Program-made: the position numbers and the translations under genes
Notes under the pieces: model-generated
Database searches by the model: none
What the model was told of the DNA's origin: nothing
What the model saw: the letters and a program-made list of their open reading frames with translations, nothing else
In this document: positions 61,165 to 64,000 of the stretch, piece after piece
Layout: each line of letters opens with the position of its first letter
Position numbering within the stretch: position 1 is the stretch's first letter
NCBI RefSeq assembly: GCF_009760405.1
Contig: NZ_WRPP01000002.1
Location: 1,089,032 to 1,153,031 of the forward strand
DNA length: 64,000 nt
Direction: 5' to 3'
Source of the DNA: Nocardia terrae
Lineage (GTDB): Bacteria; Actinomycetota; Actinomycetes; Mycobacteriales; Mycobacteriaceae

Positions 61165-62019
61165 CTAACAGGACCGGGCGGTCTCGGCGCTCAGGTGAGC
61201 GGTCAGGACGTCGGCCAGTTGCGCGGCGAATTCGGCCGCCTCGGTGCGCATCCCATTGTGCGCTCCGGGAAACTCGGTCACCTCGATCCCGATCCGGCGA
61301 GCGATCTCCACGGCGGGCCGTGCGGGCAGGCGGTCGCCCGTCTCGCGCCCGACAGCGAGCGTGAGGCGATCGGCGAGCGCGGTCAACGCCGCGAAATCGG
61401 GTATGTGCGAGGTGAATTCACGCAGCTCGTACTCCATCATGAGCGGCCCGTTGACGGCCAGCCGTGCCCACATCGCGGCGGCGCGCGGCGACAACTCCTC
61501 CGGCATCGGCGAGGGCTTCATCGCACCGCCGATCCCGGCCAGGAAGCGCGCCCCGGCCGCGGCCGGGCCCTCGGTCTGCAGCAGTGCGTAGACCTCCTCG
61601 ATCATGGCGCGCTGCTGCTCGGCATCGGCCAGCACCGCGAAGCACGGCGGTTCGTGCGCCACCAGACCGGCCACCCGCTCGGGATGGCGAGCCAGCAGAT
61701 CCAATCCGACGATGCCACCCGAGCTTCCGCCGACCACCAGGGCGGGCTCATCGCCGAGATGACTCAGCAGCCGAAACGCGTCATCGCTCTGCACCTCCAC
61801 CCGGTGGGTCCGCTGCGGGCCGTCGAGTTCACTGCGCGAATACCCGCGCGGATCCAGGCACGCCACCGTGAACCGATCCGCGAGCAACTCCGCGATCGGA
61901 TCCACCGTCGCCGCGTCGCCCCCGCCACCCGGGATGACCAGCACCAGCGGTCCGCTCCCGCGCACCTCGTAGTAGAGCTTCGCGCCCGGTACGCGCAACG
62001 ACCCCGAACGGATATCCAT
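61165..62019 (-). CDS. Alpha/beta hydrolase
   Basis: 284 residues from ATG 62019; ATG 62034 is an in-frame alternative because the AGGAG near 62023 is too close to the first. Oxyanion-side VLVIPGGGGDA, nucleophile elbow VVGGSSGGIVGLDLL (GxSxGG), acid in the LAVGRETGDRLPA region and His in FPGAHNGMRTEA. Complete catalytic set of the family; substrate unknown. The upstream palindrome at 62063 likely regulates it. Confidence 0.9.
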   Translation of the reverse strand: MDIRSGSLRVPGAKLYYEVRGSGPLVLVIPGGGGDAATVDPIAELLADRFTVACLDPRGYSRSELDGPQRTHRVEVQSDDAFRLLSHLGDEPALVVGGSSGGIVGLDLLARHPERVAGLVAHEPPCFAVLADAEQQRAMIEEVYALLQTEGPAAAGARFLAGIGGAMKPSPMPEELSPRAAAMWARLAVNGPLMMEYELREFTSHIPDFAALTALADRLTLAVGRETGDRLPARPAVEIARRIGIEVTEFPGAHNGMRTEAAEFAAQLADVLTAHLSAETARSC

Positions 62020-62062
62020 GACTCCTCTTCCCATGACCCGACTCGCTTCATCCTATGATCAG

Positions 62063-62091
62063 TAGGTTGCAACCTAAGATACATAGGTTGC
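62063..62091. promoter_or_regulatory. Palindromic operator TAGGTTGCAACCTA plus half site
   Basis: TAGGTTGCAACCTA (62063-62076) is a perfect 14-bp palindrome; a further half, TAGGTTGC (62084-62091), begins 21 bp on, two helix turns. It sits 44 bp before the hydrolase start. No regulator gene lies beside it, so the binding protein, possibly of HxlR or MarR type, is elsewhere. Confidence 0.7.
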
Positions 62092-62117
62092 TGTGGTGGG
62101 CCAACCCTCGACACCGG

Positions 62118-62519
62118 TCAGAGAGCGGCCGTACAGGCATCGGCGACCAGAACGTCCTGGTCGGCGGTGCCGCCGGAAACACCGACCGCACCGATCACCC
62201 GTCCGTCGGAATCGGTGATCGGCAGCCCACCCCCGAACGAGACCAGACCGCCATTGCTCCACTCGATCCCGTAGATGGGCCCGTCGGGCCGCGAGATCCG
62301 GCCGAGGGTGGCGGTCGGCAGATGAAAGAGGAGGGAGGTCTTGGCCTTTCGCTGGGCGAGGTCGATGCACCCGAGCAGAGCGTCGTGCGCACGGCTGAAA
62401 TGCAGCAGATGTCCGGCCGCGTCCACGATCGCGATATTCATGGCGACCTCGATATCCTCGGCGACCCGGTGACCGGCATCGGCGAGGCGAGCTGCGATTT
62501 CCCTTGAAAGCGTTGTCAT
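62118..62519 (-). CDS. GlcG/HbpS family heme-binding-type protein
   Basis: 133 residues from ATG 62519. MNIAIVDAAGHLLHFSRAHD followed by a KAKTSLLFHLPTATLG helix and the end DGRVIGAVGVSGGTADQD is the GlcG family pattern, as in the gene at 2699. No signal peptide. In this copy the Trp/Asn segment EWSNGGLVSFGGGLPI is well conserved. Function beyond heme or small-molecule binding is unknown. Confidence 0.87.
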   Translation of the reverse strand: MTTLSREIAARLADAGHRVAEDIEVAMNIAIVDAAGHLLHFSRAHDALLGCIDLAQRKAKTSLLFHLPTATLGRISRPDGPIYGIEWSNGGLVSFGGGLPITDSDGRVIGAVGVSGGTADQDVLVADACTAAL

Positions 62520-62649
62520 GGTCTTCAGCCTCGCGGCGTCGGCGATCGCCATCCAGGAGCAGTCGTGGCCGGGGACGTCGCCCCCACGAACAGCTTTCGG
62601 CGCGTAGTGTCGCAGGGCGGGTCGGGTCCGAGCTCCGAAGGGAGAACGA

Positions 62650-63102
62650 ATGAGAATGCGCGCTTTCGCCGCAATGGCCTGCGCGGCCGCGGCACTTTCG
62701 CTGGTGGGCACCGGCACCGGCACCGCGACGGCGGACGCGGTGAACCCGGGCGACTACATGATCGGTGACACCGTCTACTTCAACGCCGGGCCTGCCCAGT
62801 GCTCGATCAAGTCGGACGGCACCACCGGTTGCGACATCGCCCCCGGAATCGCCAAGTGGCTCAACATCATCCCGGTGACCGACCTCGCGATCGACGTGCC
62901 CTTCCTGCCCGCCCACCCCACCTTCGGCGTGTTCGGCCACTACGGCCGCGCCGATGCCAACACCCTCCCGCAGGGCGACGGCTACGGCTCGACCATCACC
63001 TACGCGGGCGCGACCTGCAGCGGCGGCGGCCGCGGCGCAATCCAGTGCACCGCAAAGGGCCACAGCTTCAACTTCGGCTGGTCCGGCACCACCACCACCT
63101 GA
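62650..63102 (+). CDS. Secreted hypothetical protein
   Basis: 150 residues from ATG 62650 (GAAGGGAG upstream). Signal peptide of 29 residues (MRMRAFAAMACAAAALSLVG, cut after TADA). Mature part of 120 residues with Cys pairs (AQCSIKSDGTTGCDIA, and CSGGGRGAIQC), the Trp region FNFGWSGTT at the end. This resembles small secreted actinobacterial proteins of unknown function with two disulfides. Confidence 0.8.
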   Translation: MRMRAFAAMACAAAALSLVGTGTGTATADAVNPGDYMIGDTVYFNAGPAQCSIKSDGTTGCDIAPGIAKWLNIIPVTDLAIDVPFLPAHPTFGVFGHYGRADANTLPQGDGYGSTITYAGATCSGGGRGAIQCTAKGHSFNFGWSGTTTT

Positions 63103-63115
63103 CGCCGCGATCCCT

Positions 63116-63172
63116 CGAGTGGCACGTTCTGAAGGCGATTTCCGACAAATCCCCTCCACAACGTGCCACTCG
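63116..63172. terminator. Bidirectional hairpin terminator
   Basis: CGAGTGGCACGTT (63116-63128) pairs perfectly with AACGTGCCACTCG (63160-63172), a 13-bp stem with a 31-base loop. It lies between convergent genes (stops at 63102 and 63184). Confidence 0.75.
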
Positions 63173-63183
63173 CCGTTTCCGGG

Positions 63184-63489
63184 TCAGGTGATTCGGAGGG
63201 TGATGTATCGCTGGCGGGCGAACAGTGAGTAATAGAGGGCGGTCAGGGGATTGGCCGCTGGTTCGCAATACAGTTGGCCGGTCTGGGCGGGGTCGAGGTC
63301 GAGGGTGACGGTCGGGGAGGTGGCCCAATCGATTGTGAGCTGAACCTCGTGACGACCGGCGTCCACCTCCGTGGTCACCGAATGCCCGGCGCCTACCTGA
63401 CCTACTTCGGCACCGTCGACGAAGACGTGGTATTTCCGCAAGCGGTCGGTGTATCCACCTGGTCGCCTACTGATGGTGATCTGCGACAT
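63184..63489 (-). CDS. Small beta-rich hypothetical protein
   Basis: 101 residues. SQITISRRPGGYTDRLRKYH then HVFVDGAEVGQVGAGHSVTT and a segment GRHEVQLTIDWATSP give the look of a PEGA/DUF2846-like small sandwich. The last 30 residues hold a hydrophobic stretch (ALYYSLFARQRYITLRIT) that may touch membrane. Good codon bias supports a real gene; function unknown. Confidence 0.72.
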   Translation of the reverse strand: MSQITISRRPGGYTDRLRKYHVFVDGAEVGQVGAGHSVTTEVDAGRHEVQLTIDWATSPTVTLDLDPAQTGQLYCEPAANPLTALYYSLFARQRYITLRIT

Positions 63490-63562
63490 TGTCCCAGGGT
63501 AGGGCGTTCAGGGGGATGACGTCCCCAGGAACCGGGCGCGCGGTGGTGTCAGACTTGGGGTC

Positions 63563-63706
63563 GTGAGTGAGCTGGGCGAGTTCTTGAAGGCCAAGCGGGC
63601 GGCGGTGTCTCCCGAAGCGGTCGGATTGCCGGCGGTGGGCAATCCGCGGCGGGTGCCGGGGTTGCGGCGCGAGGAGGTGGCGTTGCTGGCCTCGATCAGC
63701 ACCTAA
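63563..63706 (+). pseudogene. Truncated XRE/MmyB-like helix-turn-helix regulator
   Basis: From GTG 63563 the frame reads SELGEFLKAKRAAVSPEAVG and then RRVPGLRREEVALLA, the invariant front of MmyB-like XRE regulators of about 280 residues. After LLA it turns to SIST and stops. The normal text GVSVDYYTRLEQG and the ligand domain are missing. The truncation coincides with the start of IS-like sequence, so an insertion or rearrangement broke the gene. Confidence 0.75.
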
Positions 63707-63873
63707 TTAGTTGATACTAGCTGACCTGCGAGAACGCAGCAAATGTGGAACGTCCCAACCCATCTCCGTGCCGCGCTGGCTGCCCCGTTCGGTCATCGCG
63801 GTCAGCGGCAATGTCGTGCGTTCGGTCGAGTGCATGTTGGCCGATGCAGCGGGAGGCATCGAGTAGCGCCGGT
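63707..63873. other. Unassigned junction sequence between HTH remnant and IS end
   Basis: 167 bases of slightly lower GC. On the minus strand a frame reads STERTTLPLTAMTERGSQRG and then TEMGWDVPHLLRSRR, with codon bias only in its first part. I do not recognise it. It may be a scrap of another mobile element between the broken HTH gene and the IS256-type end. Confidence 0.35.
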
Positions 63874-64000
63874 GGGTCTGTCCAGATAACGGTGTAACTC
63901 GGGTTGATTGAGTCATTTCCGTGCGGCGGTGAGTCGGCCGTCGAAGGTGATGTCGAAGGCGTTCAACGCCGATTTCCAGCGGGTGATCCACCGTTTCTGG
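63874..64000 (-). mobile_element. Probable IS256-family element, one end only
   Basis: A transposase tail occupies 63913-64000 and runs off the window. The likely element tip starts GGGTCTGTCCAG (63874-63885) with ACGGTGTAACTC close behind, similar in style to IS256-family terminal repeats. The opposite end is not in the window, so neither inverted repeat nor target duplication can be checked. Confidence 0.5.
63913..64000 (-). CDS. IS256-family transposase, C-terminal fragment
   Basis: 29 codons in frame to the window edge read QKRWITRWKSALNAFDITFD then GRLTAARK and stop. W-x3-W-x-x-ALN-x-F near the stop is typical of the C-terminus of IS256/MULE-type transposases. The catalytic DDE part lies outside the window. 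The call rests on a short stretch. Confidence 0.55.
   Translation of the reverse strand, partial: QKRWITRWKSALNAFDITFDGRLTAARK

Overview
The window is very GC-rich with a strong G/C bias at third codon positions. It carries mycothiol-type DinB/DUF664, F420-type nitroreductase, DUF574 methyltransferase, DUF4232 lipoprotein and ECF42 genes. This points to a high-GC actinobacterium, most likely Nocardia or a close relative. The genus is an inference from gene content; no rRNA or tRNA gene is present to settle it.

Layout. 1-5.6 kb: tail of a DHA2-type MFS exporter, an AraC regulator, DinB/DUF664, a HbpS/GlcG protein coupled to a lone KOW domain, and a divergent NmrA-like epimerase / FAD oxidoreductase pair with an ECF41-like promoter. 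5.6-8.5 kb: an orphan tyrosine recombinase, an internally deleted epoxide hydrolase, a deazaflavin-type nitroreductase and a small hypothetical gene. 8.5-15.3 kb: class II glutamine amidotransferase, HugZ-like protein, DNA polymerase IV with a LexA-like box on its start codon, a small secreted protein, a GT39-like membrane glycosyltransferase and a serine hydrolase. 15.3-17.0 kb: a solo TnpB element flanked by coding-like fragments. 17.1-20.3 kb: a DGPF-ECF42 sigma module, then a MerR-peroxiredoxin fusion overlapping a thioredoxin gene. 20.3-26.1 kb: double-MerR regulator, DUF6194, a LysR remnant, a 1,006-residue predicted helical-repeat/beta-propeller protein and a secreted protein.

26.3-34.7 kb: an N-acyl-D-amino-acid deacylase-like amidohydrolase with its TetR, tandem ABM-like and EthD proteins, a LysR, and a purine/pyrimidine-use set (deaminase, NCS1 permease, frameshifted PucR). 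34.8-39.3 kb: M48-like membrane peptidase, a Cys-rich coiled-coil protein behind a cluster of inverted repeats, a repeat lipoprotein and a DUF574 methyltransferase. 39.3-46.4 kb: a GNAT/MBL/chimeric-SDR operon facing a MerR gene across a 22-bp dyad, a DUF4232 lipoprotein, a divergent P450/epoxide hydrolase pair and a lone maltokinase-type cap domain. 46.5-53.8 kb: HdeD-like protein and the complete respiratory nitrate reductase operon narGHJI. 53.8-64 kb: small metabolic and regulatory genes, including a TetR/FAD-monooxygenase pair, ending in a truncated HTH gene and the tail of a probable IS256-type transposase.

The most unusual unit is the MerR-Prx/thioredoxin operon (18,926-20,259). A MerR DNA-binding domain is fused to a peroxiredoxin with a CxxxxC pair, sits behind a MerR-type promoter with a 20-bp spacer, and is translationally coupled to a WCPPC thioredoxin. 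This looks like a self-contained redox sensor, actuator and reductase. A second theme is genes shortened by clean in-frame internal deletions (7,218-7,634 and 40,941-41,534) plus several truncated remnants, which mark this as a rearranging part of the chromosome.
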